A stretch of DNA of 64,000 bases from Geodermatophilus sabuli (GTDB lineage: Bacteria; Actinomycetota; Actinomycetes; Mycobacteriales; Geodermatophilaceae), in NCBI RefSeq assembly GCF_900215145.1, contig NZ_OBDO01000009.1:1-64000 (forward strand), given 5' to 3'. The translations under genes were made by a program, and so were the position numbers. The notes under the pieces are model-generated. The model saw only the letters and a list, made by a program, of their open reading frames with translations. It searched no databases and had not been told where the DNA came from. Positions 1-8,038 of this stretch are shown here, one piece after another. The first letter of the stretch is position 1. Every line of letters starts with the position of its first letter.

Positions 1-528
1 GTGGTCACCGACACCATCGAGACGTTCACCGAGAACGGCGTCCAGGTCTCCTCGGGCGAGGTGCTCGAGGCCGACGTCGTCGTCACGGCGACCGGCTTCG
101 ACCTCAGCGTCTTCGGCGGCATCGCGTTCACCGTGGACGACGAGCCGGTCGACTTCCCGGACACCGTCACCTACCGCGGGCTGATGTTCAGCGGCGTGCC
201 CAACATGGCCTACGTCTTCGGCTACTTCCGGCACAGCTGGACGCTGCGCGCCGACCTCATCGCCGACTTCGTGTGCCGGCTGCTGCAGCACATGGAGGAG
301 AAGGGGTCGACGATGGTCGTCCCGACGCTGCGGGAGGACGAGGTCGACATGCCCCGCCGCCCGTGGGTGGACCCGGAGAACTTCAACCCCGGCTACCTCG
401 CGCGCTCGATGCACCTCATGCCCAAGCAGGGCGACCGCGAGCCCTGGATGCACCTGCACGAGTACTACGAGGAGAAGGACATCCTCCCCGTCGCCGACCT
501 CGACGACGGGACGCTGGTCTACAAGTGA
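1..528 (+). CDS. FAD-dependent monooxygenase, C-terminal part (5' end outside window)
   Basis: This is the last 175 residues of a flavin-containing monooxygenase of the Baeyer-Villiger/EthA type; the N-terminal Rossmann parts lie outside the window. The segment DVVVTATGFD is the conserved ATG-containing strand found near the second dinucleotide-binding region of this family. The following part (GLMFSGVPNMAYVFGY) matches the family C-terminal substrate domain. The family uses NADPH and O2 to oxygenate ketones or heteroatoms; the substrate cannot be read here. The frame is open from base 1, so the GTG at base 1 is probably internal. The nearby UGSC/IclR genes may belong to the same catabolic region, but they are on the other strand. 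Confidence 0.85.
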   Translation: MVTDTIETFTENGVQVSSGEVLEADVVVTATGFDLSVFGGIAFTVDDEPVDFPDTVTYRGLMFSGVPNMAYVFGYFRHSWTLRADLIADFVCRLLQHMEEKGSTMVVPTLREDEVDMPRRPWVDPENFNPGYLARSMHLMPKQGDREPWMHLHEYYEEKDILPVADLDDGTLVYK

Positions 529-600
529 GCCCGGTGCCGCGGCGCCCGGCATGCAGCCGGGTGCCGCGGCGCCGCTCTCGACGTGCGGCGCCGTGCCGGG

Positions 601-1845
601 TCAGGCGGCGGCGGGCGCAGCGACGAGGCCGTGCTCGACCAGCGTGTCGTGGACGGCCACCGCGAGCACGGCGATCTGGTCCTCGACCGACGCGCTGTTG
701 AGCCCCACCGCCATGATCAGCCCGGACTCCGGCAGGAAGATGTGCAGCGTCCGGAAGCCCAGCGTGCCGCCCTCGTACATCCAGAAGGTGCCGAAGCCCT
801 CGGCGGTGAGCTGGACGACGCCCAGGCCGAACCCGCTCGGGTCGGCCGGTGACGTCGACGCGATCGGCTCCCCGGTCGCCGTCGACACCAGGCTGGTCAG
901 CTCCGCCTGCTGCTCGGCGGGCAGCAGGCGGCCGGAGTAGAGCGCCCGCTCCCAGCGGGTCAGGTCACCCGTCGTCCCGATCATGCCGCCGGCCCCCCGG
1001 CCCCAGGACAGCGTGTCCCGGCTGACGTCGCGCCCCAGCAGCGGGGCCAGCTCCGGGATGTCGTCGCGGGCGAAGTACCCGGCCGGTTGCCGTTCGGCCA
1101 GCCCGGGTGGGTAGAGGTGCGGGCGGTAGTGCAGGTCGTCGAGGTCCAGCGGGTCAAGGAGGCGTTCGTAGAGCTCGTCCTCGTAGCTCTCGCCGGTGAC
1201 CCGCTCGACGACCATCTCGGCGAGCACGTAGTTGGTGTTCGAGTAGCGGTAGCCGGAGGTGGCCGGTGCGCCGACCGCGTAGCCGACCAGCTGCTCCGCG
1301 GAGAAGTACCGCATCGGATCGGCGAGGTAGTCGGTCCAGAACGCGGGCCGCTCGTCGTAGTCGGGGATGCCGCTGGTCATGTTGAGCAGCCGCCGGATCG
1401 GGACGTCGGCCCACTCCGGGTACTCCGGCAGGAAGGCGCCGAGCGGGTCGTCGATGGACAGCCGGCCCTCCGCCTCGAGCTGGAGCAGCAGCACCGAGGT
1501 GAACGCCTTGGTGTTGCTGCCGATCTGCCACAGGCCGTCCTCGGGCACCGGCTCGTCACCGTCGACGGTCGTCGTCCCCGCGGCCACGTCGACGCGCGGA
1601 CCGCCGGGCAGGCTCACGGTCAGCCCCACGGCCGAGACGTGCTCGGCCGCGCCGCGGTCGCGGAGGTACGTCTCGAGGTCGGCCCGCAGGTCCGCCCGGA
1701 GGGCGTCACCCCCCGGGGGCGTCGCGGCGGCGGGGAGCACCCCGACCTGCGGGGCGACCAGCCCCGCGAGCACCACCAGCACGGCGAGGACGGCGCGGGC
1801 CGCCTGCGCGGGCGCGGACAGGGATCGGGCTCGCTGTTCGGTCAT
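601..1845 (-). CDS. Secreted serine hydrolase of the beta-lactamase / D-Ala-D-Ala carboxypeptidase family
   Basis: A 414-residue protein of the class C beta-lactamase-related family (Pfam Beta-lactamase). The N terminus has a basic stretch and a hydrophobic core (about residues 16-40), consistent with a signal peptide. The nucleophile motif SxxK is seen as SNTK (S110, K113), and the YxN motif as YSN in GYRYSNTNY. These proteins are periplasmic or cell-surface serine hydrolases (carboxypeptidase, esterase or amidase); the exact substrate is not predictable. The start at 1845 was chosen because GGGGAG precedes it at good spacing and the signal peptide follows at once. The frame stays open further upstream, but that part overlaps a decayed gene and has no signal character. 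Confidence 0.88.
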   Translation of the reverse strand: MTEQRARSLSAPAQAARAVLAVLVVLAGLVAPQVGVLPAAATPPGGDALRADLRADLETYLRDRGAAEHVSAVGLTVSLPGGPRVDVAAGTTTVDGDEPVPEDGLWQIGSNTKAFTSVLLLQLEAEGRLSIDDPLGAFLPEYPEWADVPIRRLLNMTSGIPDYDERPAFWTDYLADPMRYFSAEQLVGYAVGAPATSGYRYSNTNYVLAEMVVERVTGESYEDELYERLLDPLDLDDLHYRPHLYPPGLAERQPAGYFARDDIPELAPLLGRDVSRDTLSWGRGAGGMIGTTGDLTRWERALYSGRLLPAEQQAELTSLVSTATGEPIASTSPADPSGFGLGVVQLTAEGFGTFWMYEGGTLGFRTLHIFLPESGLIMAVGLNSASVEDQIAVLAVAVHDTLVEHGLVAAPAAA

Positions 1846-1984
1846 CGGGGCTCCCCCGGCGAGGACGCGGACGGATCGGGTGCCTGCCCCCGGCAGGCTC
1901 CTCCGTCCGGCCCGTTTCCGACACCCCCCGGTCCGTTCCGGGATCAGCCGCCCACCAGGTCGGCGGCCGCCTCCCGCCACCGCT

Positions 1985-2300
1985 GACCGGCGGGTGGGCC
2001 GCCGCGACGTCGTCCGGTGCAGGCCGCTCTGGCCGTTGCCGCGGTAGCCCACCGGCCCCCGCGGTGAGCAGGGTGCGGTCGTCGGGCAGCGTGACGGCGT
2101 TGATGGAGCGGACGGGGCTCGGGTACTGCCCGGCCGGCTCGTACCGCGGGGCGGGGTCGGTCAGGTCCGCGACGTCGGAGGTTGCCGTGGACTCCTCGCT
2201 GTCGCCGACCGGGCCGCCGCCGACGATGCCGACCCGCTGGTCCTGGGCGGGGGCCAGCAGGAAGGAGGTGCCGGCCTCGGGCGGGAGGGTCCTTCGACCC
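1985..2300 (-). pseudogene. Decayed galactose-oxidase/kelch-like gene fragment
   Basis: Read on the minus strand, about 2290 to 2055 encodes a stretch with PAQDQRVGIVGGG, an aspartate-rich DLTDPAP segment and INAVTLPDDRTLLTAG. This is the pattern of a beta-propeller blade of galactose-oxidase-like/kelch proteins. The continuation GYRGNGQSGLH lies in the neighbouring frame, so one frameshift near 2055 separates the halves. There is no start codon, no full propeller and no metal site left. The fragment sits directly upstream of the serine hydrolase and looks like a relic. The family assignment is by motif memory only. Confidence 0.5.
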
Positions 2301-2459
2301 TGCGCCCGTGCCGAGCGCTGCGTCCGCAGCCCCCTCGCCGTTGCCCCGACCGGGGCGGGCCGTGCTTCGTTGGGGTGACCCGAGGGCTCCCACCGTTGTG
2401 ATGTGGCTCACCGACGCCGAACGCTCCCCCTTCGAGCCGACTTGGGGGACGTGGTGGCG

Positions 2460-2696
2460 ATGGCGTGGTGGAACTGGGCTCTGGTCCTGTGGGCGATGGG
2501 AGCGACGGCGGGGGCGGCCTGGCTCGCCGTCGTCCTGGCTCAACGTGTCGAGCGGCGGGAGGGGCAGCACCAGGAGTCCGACGACCTCGGCTGGCTCCTC
2601 GACGAGGACAGCGGACGGCTCGCCCCCGCGCGGATCCCCACGCCCCTGTTGCTGCTCGCCCGGCTGCGCCACGCCGTTCCCGACCGGAGCCGGTGA
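2460..2696 (+). CDS. Small single-pass membrane protein, unknown function
   Basis: A 78-residue protein. Residues about 2-23 (WWNWALVLWAMGATAGAAWL) form one strongly hydrophobic helix, followed by a charged cytosolic segment rich in Q, E and D and a short basic tail. I do not recognise a family. The ATG at 2460 is preceded by GGGGGAC at a usable distance and places the membrane helix at the N terminus; the frame is open a little further upstream without a better start. It is flanked by a relic on the left and a convergent IclR gene on the right, and its context gives no functional hint. Confidence 0.5.
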   Translation: MAWWNWALVLWAMGATAGAAWLAVVLAQRVERREGQHQESDDLGWLLDEDSGRLAPARIPTPLLLLARLRHAVPDRSR

Positions 2697-2729
2697 CGCC
2701 CCCGGTCCTCGCGGCGCCGCGGCGGCCGG

Positions 2730-3533
2730 TCAGGACCAGACGTCGGGGGTGAGGAGGCCGGGGTCCCGGAGCGCCCGGCCGATCGCCATCGCGGTGACGC
2801 GGACGGGGTGGACGAGCAGGGGCGCGCTGCCCTCCGCGTGCTTCACGACCAGCGACAGCGCCGCCACGACCGACCCGTCCGGCCCGACGACGGGCGCGGC
2901 CACGCTCACGTAGTCCAGGTCGACCGTCCGGTCGGCGAGCGCGTAGCCCCTCTGCCGGACGTCGGCCAGCACGCGCACCAGCTCGGCGGGGTCGACGCAG
3001 GTGTGGCGGGTGTACCGCCGCAACTCCCCCGCCAGCACCTCCTGGCGGACGTCCTCCGGCGCGTGCGCGAGCAGCACCAGCCCGATCGCCGTCGCGTGCA
3101 GCGCGTAGCGCCCGCCGACGCGGGGGCGGTGGCGGGCCTGCCGCGGGTGCTGGAACCGCTCGATCGACACCAGCTCGGAGCCCTCGCGGATCGCCAGCTG
3201 CACGCTGCAGTGCGTCGTCTCGTAGAGGTCCTGCATGTACGGGCGCGCGACGCGCTGCAGCCCCATCGACCGCGGCGCCAGGGAGGCGACCTCCCACAGC
3301 CGCAGGCCGATCCGGTACCTGCCGTCGTCGTCGCGTTCCAGCGCGCCCCAGTCGCTCAGCCGCCGCACGATCCGGTAGGCCGTGGCCACCGGGATCCCCG
3401 AGCGGCGGCTGAGCTCCGACAGGGACTGCCGCACCCGCCCGCCCTGGAAGGTGCCGAGGATGGCGAGGGCGCGGTCGACCACCGACCGGGACGAGCCGGC
3501 CTCGCCCGCGCCGTCCAGCTCCTGCGCCGTCAC
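2730..3533 (-). CDS. IclR family transcriptional regulator
   Basis: A 267-residue DNA-binding regulator. After a short acidic N terminus comes the winged helix-turn-helix (SVVDRALAILGTF through LSDWGALERDDDGRYRIG, about residues 18-80). The IclR effector domain follows, with the typical HATAIGLVLLA and RGYALADRT segments. IclR proteins usually control catabolic genes in response to a small carboxylic or aromatic metabolite. Translation likely begins at GTG 3533, with GGAGGAGAG upstream; the short overlapping ATG is out of frame. It lies 33 bp downstream of the UGSC-partner gene in the same direction, so it is probably the last gene of that operon and may regulate it. Confidence 0.88.
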   Translation of the reverse strand: MTAQELDGAGEAGSSRSVVDRALAILGTFQGGRVRQSLSELSRRSGIPVATAYRIVRRLSDWGALERDDDGRYRIGLRLWEVASLAPRSMGLQRVARPYMQDLYETTHCSVQLAIREGSELVSIERFQHPRQARHRPRVGGRYALHATAIGLVLLAHAPEDVRQEVLAGELRRYTRHTCVDPAELVRVLADVRQRGYALADRTVDLDYVSVAAPVVGPDGSVVAALSLVVKHAEGSAPLLVHPVRVTAMAIGRALRDPGLLTPDVWS

Positions 3534-3565
3534 CTCGCCATCCTCTCCTCCGTGCGGGCCGCGGG

Positions 3566-4699
3566 TCACCCGCCGATCGGCGGGGCCTCCACCCGCGCGA
3601 TCGACGCGGGCCACTCGCGGGGGTGGCCGAAGACCTCGACCACGGCCGACACCCCGGCGTTGTCCGCGCCGGCCACCACGACCTGCACCGAGCCGGGCGA
3701 GCCCAGCACCGGCACGAGGTCGGGGTCGGTCCCGCGGCCGGCCTGGTCCGGCACGGCGTCCGGGTGGTCGGCGGGCAGCCGCCAGCGGGTGTGCCGGGAG
3801 ATGGCGTCCTTGCCGACCGCGGCGAGCTCGGCCCTCGGCCGGACGGCGTGGGTGAGGAGGAACCGCCGGGTGTCCTCCTTGCTCCAGCCGGCGTCGGCGA
3901 ACACCCGGGCGTGCTCGGGGCCGAGGACGACGAAGGCGCTGGTGTACTCGTGCAGCAGCGCGCCGGTGCGGGTGATGGTGTCGACGACGTCGCGGGCCAG
4001 CTGCTCGGGCGAGTGCGTGTGGCGGGCCTCGACGTGCACCACCGAGCGGATGACCGTCGCCGTCACCGTGCTGTCGCCCGCGGCCAGGCCGCGCTCGACG
4101 TGCAGCGGCTCCCACGGGCTGTCCTCCTCGTTCGCGGCGATGCACGCCGTGTACTTGGCCGGCGTCGCCTGGGTCGCCTGGTCGAGCTGGTGCGGCTGCA
4201 GGCCGAAGACGTTGATCGCCGCGAGCCGGATCGCCCGCCCGATGGTGGCGTTGGCCGGGAAGCCGGAGCCGAACACGTTGCCGCGGCTGTTGAGGCCGAT
4301 CCGGTCACGCACCGGCCCGTTGACGATCAGGAACGGGGCCGTGCCGGTCGTGCTCTGCCAGATCCCGCGGACGGGGTACGGCTCGGTGGCGAGGGCGTCC
4401 CAGGCGGCGAGGACGACCGGGAAGAAGTCCGGCCGGCACCCGGCCAGGGCGGCGTTGACCGCGGCGAGGCGGACGGTGAGCTGGCGGTTCAGGTGCGCCA
4501 TGGTCAACAGCACCTCGTCGGGGTCCCGCGTGGTGACGGCGAGGAACTCCTGCAGGTACTCCTCGGTCACCGGCACCACGGGCAGGCCGTCGGAGAGGCC
4601 CTGGCGGGTGTAGTGGTCCATGGCCGCGCGGATCTGCGCCGCGTCGACCAGCGGAGCGTCGGCGAGCGGCGTGCCGGGGGCGTCGTCGAGAGCGGTCAT
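3566..4699 (-). CDS. UGSC-protein partner, conserved protein of unknown function
   Basis: A 377-residue soluble-looking protein with no signal peptide or membrane helix. The N terminus carries a QGLSDGLPVVPVTEEYLQ segment that I associate with proteins encoded beside UGSC-motif (seleno)proteins. Further landmarks are the conserved-looking NGPVRDRIGLNSRGNVFG and a His/Thr-rich middle (VEARHTHSPEQ). I cannot name a reaction. It starts one nucleotide after the stop of the UGSC gene (4701), so the two are almost certainly co-translated and may form one enzyme or complex. The IclR gene follows in the same direction, suggesting an inducible catabolic role (inference). Confidence 0.7.
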   Translation of the reverse strand: MTALDDAPGTPLADAPLVDAAQIRAAMDHYTRQGLSDGLPVVPVTEEYLQEFLAVTTRDPDEVLLTMAHLNRQLTVRLAAVNAALAGCRPDFFPVVLAAWDALATEPYPVRGIWQSTTGTAPFLIVNGPVRDRIGLNSRGNVFGSGFPANATIGRAIRLAAINVFGLQPHQLDQATQATPAKYTACIAANEEDSPWEPLHVERGLAAGDSTVTATVIRSVVHVEARHTHSPEQLARDVVDTITRTGALLHEYTSAFVVLGPEHARVFADAGWSKEDTRRFLLTHAVRPRAELAAVGKDAISRHTRWRLPADHPDAVPDQAGRGTDPDLVPVLGSPGSVQVVVAGADNAGVSAVVEVFGHPREWPASIARVEAPPIGG

Positions 4700-4700
4700 C

Positions 4701-5249
4701 TCAGGCCTCCACCCCGAGGATCCGCAGCACCTCGGGCATCGCCCCGCGGGCGCGCTGGGCGATCTGCTCGCCGTCGAGGCTGGCCACCGGGTGCTGCACG
4801 GCGATGAACTCGAAGCCGGGGAAGCCCTCCAGCCCGGCCATGGCGCGAGCCGACATCAGGAAGGAGTCCGAGCAGATGCTCACGGCGGGCAGCCCGGCCC
4901 GCTCGAACAGGACGCCGTCGGCCACGGTGGCCGCGCTGCACGAGCCGCAGTCCCCGATCGCGGTGATGACGACGTCGCACTCGCGGACGATCCGCTCGAT
5001 CAGTTCCGGCTCGGCGGGGGTCCCGAAGTAGTCCTTGACGTAGGAGCGGGGCTCGGCGACGTCGTAGCGCTGCCGCAACTCGCCGGCGATCGCCGTGAGC
5101 AGCGCTGTCGCGTTGGGCTTGGTGTTGTCCAGCAGGCCGACGGTCAGGCCGCGCAGGCTCGTCGGTCGCGGGGCGAGCGTGCTGTCGGCGGCCTTGTTCC
5201 GCCGGCCGGTCGGGTCGACGAGCGGCGCCAGTGTGGCCGTGGCTGTCAT
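4701..5249 (-). CDS. UGSC-motif family protein, cysteine form
   Basis: A 182-residue protein whose key feature is GDCGSCSAATV (C101 and C104). In UGSC family proteins the first position of this motif is often selenocysteine; here it is an ordinary Cys codon, so this is the Cys homologue. The surroundings (LRGLTVGLLDNTKPNA near residue 32 and CDVVITAIGD before the motif) fit the alpha/beta fold expected of the family. The CxxC arrangement suggests thiol redox chemistry, but no reaction is established that I know of. It is the first gene of a minus-strand operon with the 377-residue partner and the IclR regulator. Confidence 0.75.
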   Translation of the reverse strand: MTATATLAPLVDPTGRRNKAADSTLAPRPTSLRGLTVGLLDNTKPNATALLTAIAGELRQRYDVAEPRSYVKDYFGTPAEPELIERIVRECDVVITAIGDCGSCSAATVADGVLFERAGLPAVSICSDSFLMSARAMAGLEGFPGFEFIAVQHPVASLDGEQIAQRARGAMPEVLRILGVEA

Positions 5250-5593
5250 GTCCCGGGCACCTCCAGATCGCGTTCAGGGGCGGGTGAGCGCGATCACGGA
5301 ACCAGCGCGGCAGGGTGGGCGGGCAGTGGGGTTCTCAGCAGGTGAAAAGCCGTGCCGCTTCACGTGGCCGGCGCCGCCCGACCGGCCCGGCCACCGGCAA
5401 CGGCACGAGGTCACGGGAGGCCGACGAGACCGAGCGGTGCCGTCACAGCAGGTGACGCTCGCTGGCGAGTCGTGGCTCGGCACGTCAGCACGTGCCGACC
5501 ACTCGGGTGGAGATGGCGTTCACTGCTCGAACTGCAGCCGCATGCCCGGAGACGACCGGATGGTCGGACAGTGACCCACGGACTGGGGACGCC
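5250..5593 (+). other. Intergenic region, no gene seen
   Basis: A 344 bp gap between the divergently transcribed UGSC operon and a membrane-protein gene. Short open frames exist on both strands but none has a credible start, composition or domain. It must hold the promoters of both flanking genes; I could not recognise a specific operator. Confidence 0.5.
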
Positions 5594-6139
5594 ATGGAGA
5601 AGGCACCTGCATCGCCGCTCGGTCGAGTGCTGTACTTCGCGTCCTCAGCTGTCGGCGGCGTCTTCCTGGCCACCTTCTGGTGGAACCTGTTCCCGGGAGA
5701 CCTCGTGTTCGGCCTGGTGCGTTGCTTCAACGAAGGATCCGCGACGTGCCCCCCGAAGCCGACCTTCCCGTGGGCCTTCGTGATCGGCTGCGCGGTCGTC
5801 GGAGTGGCACTGGGGCTCGGCTCATCGCTGATGCAGACGCAGCCGGCGAGAGGCCAGGGAGCTCCGCGCCCGCCCCGCCCAGGCCCTGCTCCGGCGCAGC
5901 AACCGGGGTACACCGTGCCACCACCCCCCACACGGCCCACCTCGCCCGGTACCCGAACCGGGGCGCCGACTGCCGGGACAGGGCCGGCCGAGCAGGCTGC
6001 GACGCCTGGGGCACGTCCTCCCGGCAGCGCTTCGGCGGGCGATCGGAAGCCCCGCGGCATGTTCCTCGCCGATGCCCGGTTCAACGGCCTCATGACCGCC
6101 AGTGGCCTCGTGGTGGCCATCATCGCCCTGTTCAAGTGA
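5594..6139 (+). CDS. Proline-rich membrane protein, unknown function
   Basis: A 181-residue protein with two N-terminal membrane helices (about residues 12-32 and 54-76) separated by a short loop containing two cysteines (RCFNEGSATC) that could form a disulfide. A long Pro/Thr/Gly-rich linker (about 85-150) is followed by a final hydrophobic helix at the extreme C terminus (GLMTASGLVVAIIALF). The ATG at 5594 follows GGGGAC and places the first helix correctly; the longer open frame upstream is not protein-like. I recognise no family. Its neighbours are orphans. Confidence 0.6.
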   Translation: MEKAPASPLGRVLYFASSAVGGVFLATFWWNLFPGDLVFGLVRCFNEGSATCPPKPTFPWAFVIGCAVVGVALGLGSSLMQTQPARGQGAPRPPRPGPAPAQQPGYTVPPPPTRPTSPGTRTGAPTAGTGPAEQAATPGARPPGSASAGDRKPRGMFLADARFNGLMTASGLVVAIIALFK

Positions 6140-6325
6140 CTGCCGCAGGCCCCCACTCAACGACGCTCTCGTGACGAGCGCGCCAGGGACCATGCGGATC
6201 TGCTCCTGCACCTCACCGTGCACGGCGGCACCGAGATCGACGTGACAGTCGCGCTCGACGACGAAGCCGGCACGAGGAGTGCGCGTCGCTGGTGACCAGC
6301 TCAACTCCGGTCAGGCCGCGGGCGG

Positions 6326-6634
6326 TCAGGTCCCGAAGAATGCCAGCCAGCCGGCGCCGTCCTCGGCACTGGTGACCTGCAGGCCCCGAATCCGGCTTTC
6401 TTCGCCGTTGTTGACCTCGTACCGCACGCCCTCGGTCGGTGACTGCGTCCAGGCAACCCGGATGGCAGTCGTGCTGATCGCACCGACCGTGAACCCGCTC
6501 GGCGGCGCAGGTGCCGCCTGTGCGCTCGCCGTAGCAGGGAGCGCCCCCATTCCGATCGAGCACGCGAGTGCCGTGAACGCCGCGAACAGCCCACGTCTCC
6601 GACCCGCACGACCGCGTGTTGCCGTTCCGGCCAT
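6326..6634 (-). CDS. Small secreted protein with a truncated fibronectin type III-like segment
   Basis: A 102-residue protein. The basic N terminus and hydrophobic stretch ending in ATASAQA form a signal peptide of about 45 residues. The mature part begins like a fibronectin type III domain (PPSGFTVGAISTTAIRVAW) but stops after about 55 residues, roughly half a domain. It is therefore either a truncated gene or a small surface protein. The start at ATG 6634 gives a normal twin-basic signal peptide. No partner gene is evident. Confidence 0.5.
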   Translation of the reverse strand: MAGTATRGRAGRRRGLFAAFTALACSIGMGALPATASAQAAPAPPSGFTVGAISTTAIRVAWTQSPTEGVRYEVNNGEESRIRGLQVTSAEDGAGWLAFFGT

Positions 6635-7126
6635 CCCAACCACCTCCGCTGCAGCGCTCGCTGCCGCTGTCACGCCGGAGAAGGCGCCGGACCGCAGTGC
6701 CACCGCCCGGGCGCAGATCGCGTCGCCCTCCCCTCGGCGCGGGCGTTGAGCACCGGTGCCTGCCACCGCGGGGTTGACCTCACCCGCGGTCACGTGTCTC
6801 GGATCCGCGTAGCGGCGCGGTTGCCTCCGCCGCCGTTTCGCCCGGCCGCTCCGGCTCGGCGGCAGGACACTCAACCAACAGCACAGCACCCACGAACAGA
6901 GCGAAAGGTCCCCGCCGCCCGGGCCGCGGGGACTGCTTCTACCACCGTGATCTCTCCCAGCCCTTCCGTCGCGGCCCCAACGACGGTGGTCGAGCCTGGG
7001 CGCCGCTGCCCGGGCTCGTGCTCCCTCGTGGGCCGTCCATCAGAGGCCCTGCCACTGCGACTGCTGTCGCGAACGCACGAGGGGCGAGGCGTCACATCTG
7101 TCGACTCCTCCGCCGATGTCTACGCC
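6635..7126 (+). other. Intergenic region with one weak hairpin
   Basis: A 492 bp stretch between the FN3-like gene and a small membrane protein. Open frames here have biased composition without domains, signal peptides or ribosome sites. The only structure noticed is an 8 bp inverted repeat, accgcggg / cccgcggt, at 6765-6790, possibly a weak terminator. Confidence 0.4.
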
Positions 7127-7402
7127 ATGAGCCAGGTTCGAGAGCCGTTCCCCGGAGATCCGGTGCCCGAGTGGGTCACCGATCCCAACATCGCGGAATT
7201 CATCCTCAACTACCAGGGCAACAATGATCGCTTCGACACCTGGCTCATGAAGATCAAGGAGGGGGCGGTCGCCCAGGCGCAACTCGACACCCTCAAGGAA
7301 CAACGGACAACGCTGAAATGGCAGAAGGCTTCGACGGCCCTAGCGGTGGTGGCCGCTCTCCTCGCAGCGCTGAGCGTCCTGCTGCAGGTCCTTCTCGATT
7401 AG
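7127..7402 (+). CDS. Small tail-anchored protein, unknown function
   Basis: A 91-residue protein. It has an acidic N-terminal half (EWVTDPNIAEFILNY), a basic or amphipathic middle (LDTLKEQRTTLKWQK) that could be a short coiled coil, and a C-terminal hydrophobic helix of about 22 residues (ALAVVAALLAALSVLLQVLL). It is probably a tail-anchored membrane protein. I recognise no family. It lacks a clear upstream ribosome site, so expression is uncertain. Confidence 0.5.
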   Translation: MSQVREPFPGDPVPEWVTDPNIAEFILNYQGNNDRFDTWLMKIKEGAVAQAQLDTLKEQRTTLKWQKASTALAVVAALLAALSVLLQVLLD

Positions 7403-7660
7403 CCCCCCGGTCAGGGTCCCAAGCCTCCAAGGCCAACCGCCGCCGTCCCTCGACCCGTTTCAGCGGTCGGGGTCAGCGAGCACGTCAGAAGCGGGATAGC
7501 CGGATTGGACGCGAGGACAGCCACGGATCCCTGACTCGAGGCCATCCGGACTGTTGGTATCGCCGATGGAGGCTCAGCCCACCTGTGGTGTGCTCAGCGC
7601 CCGCCCTGCCCTTGGTCGCCGATCTCGGACCAAGGTCATACCCGGTTCACCATGAAGTGT

Positions 7661-7911
7661 CTCGACCTCCGGGTCGTCGAGGTGCCGCTGCAGCGGCCCG
7701 AACCCGGCCACCCGGTCCAGCACGTCGCGGACCACGGAGTCGGCGTTCCCGATCGGCGGCAGCGCCGAGGTCAGCGACCGCTCGGAGTAGTCGGCGACGA
7801 CGTCGCGCACGAGCAGCCGCACCGGCGCCGGGTCGGTGAACGGGTCCAGCCCACGGTGGCGGATCGGCTCACGCACCTCGCCGTCGGCCCGTCGAGCTCC
7901 TTGCACGACCG
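7661..7911 (-). pseudogene. Truncated duplicate of the cpaF 5' end
   Basis: Bases 7661-7858 match 22568-22765 base for base except for a very few differences. On the minus strand they encode the CpaF N-terminal region, including RLLVRDVVADYSERSL and the GFGPLQRHLDDPEVE motif. Homology continues to 7911 (matching 22863), but about 45 bp around the real start codon are missing. At the other side homology ends abruptly after DPEVE, before any ATPase motif. It is a non-functional relic at the 3' end of the pilus operon. Together with the 5' part of cpaF it forms a direct repeat flanking the whole operon. Confidence 0.85.
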
Positions 7912-7962
7912 CCGAGCGCGGGAGAACCAGACCGTGGTCGCGAAGTCCGTCCGAGCCTCCTT

Positions 7963-8026
7963 TTGCCGGCGTTCCTCGTGGGTTGCCGGTGCTGCAGGAC
8001 CGGCAGTGCGCGAGGAACGCCGGCAA
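7963..8026. repeat. Nested palindromic element, copy 1
   Basis: The outer arms ttgccggcgttcctcg (7963-7978) and cgaggaacgccggcaa (8011-8026) are a perfect 16 bp inverted repeat. Inside is a second stem, tgccggt/accggca, around the shared core gctgcagg. The same element, with the same spacing, occurs at 44515-44574. It lies 13 bp beyond the stop of the TadE-like gene. There is no T-tract in the gene direction, so it is not a standard intrinsic terminator; a REP-like or protein-binding role is possible. Confidence 0.85.
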
Positions 8027-8038
8027 TGCACCGGCCGC

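Noticed and set aside
6172..6297. Plus-strand peptide DHADLLLHLTVHGGTEIDVT, resembling a protein end
   Set aside because: No start, no recognised family, and only about 40 codons; could be a relic or chance.
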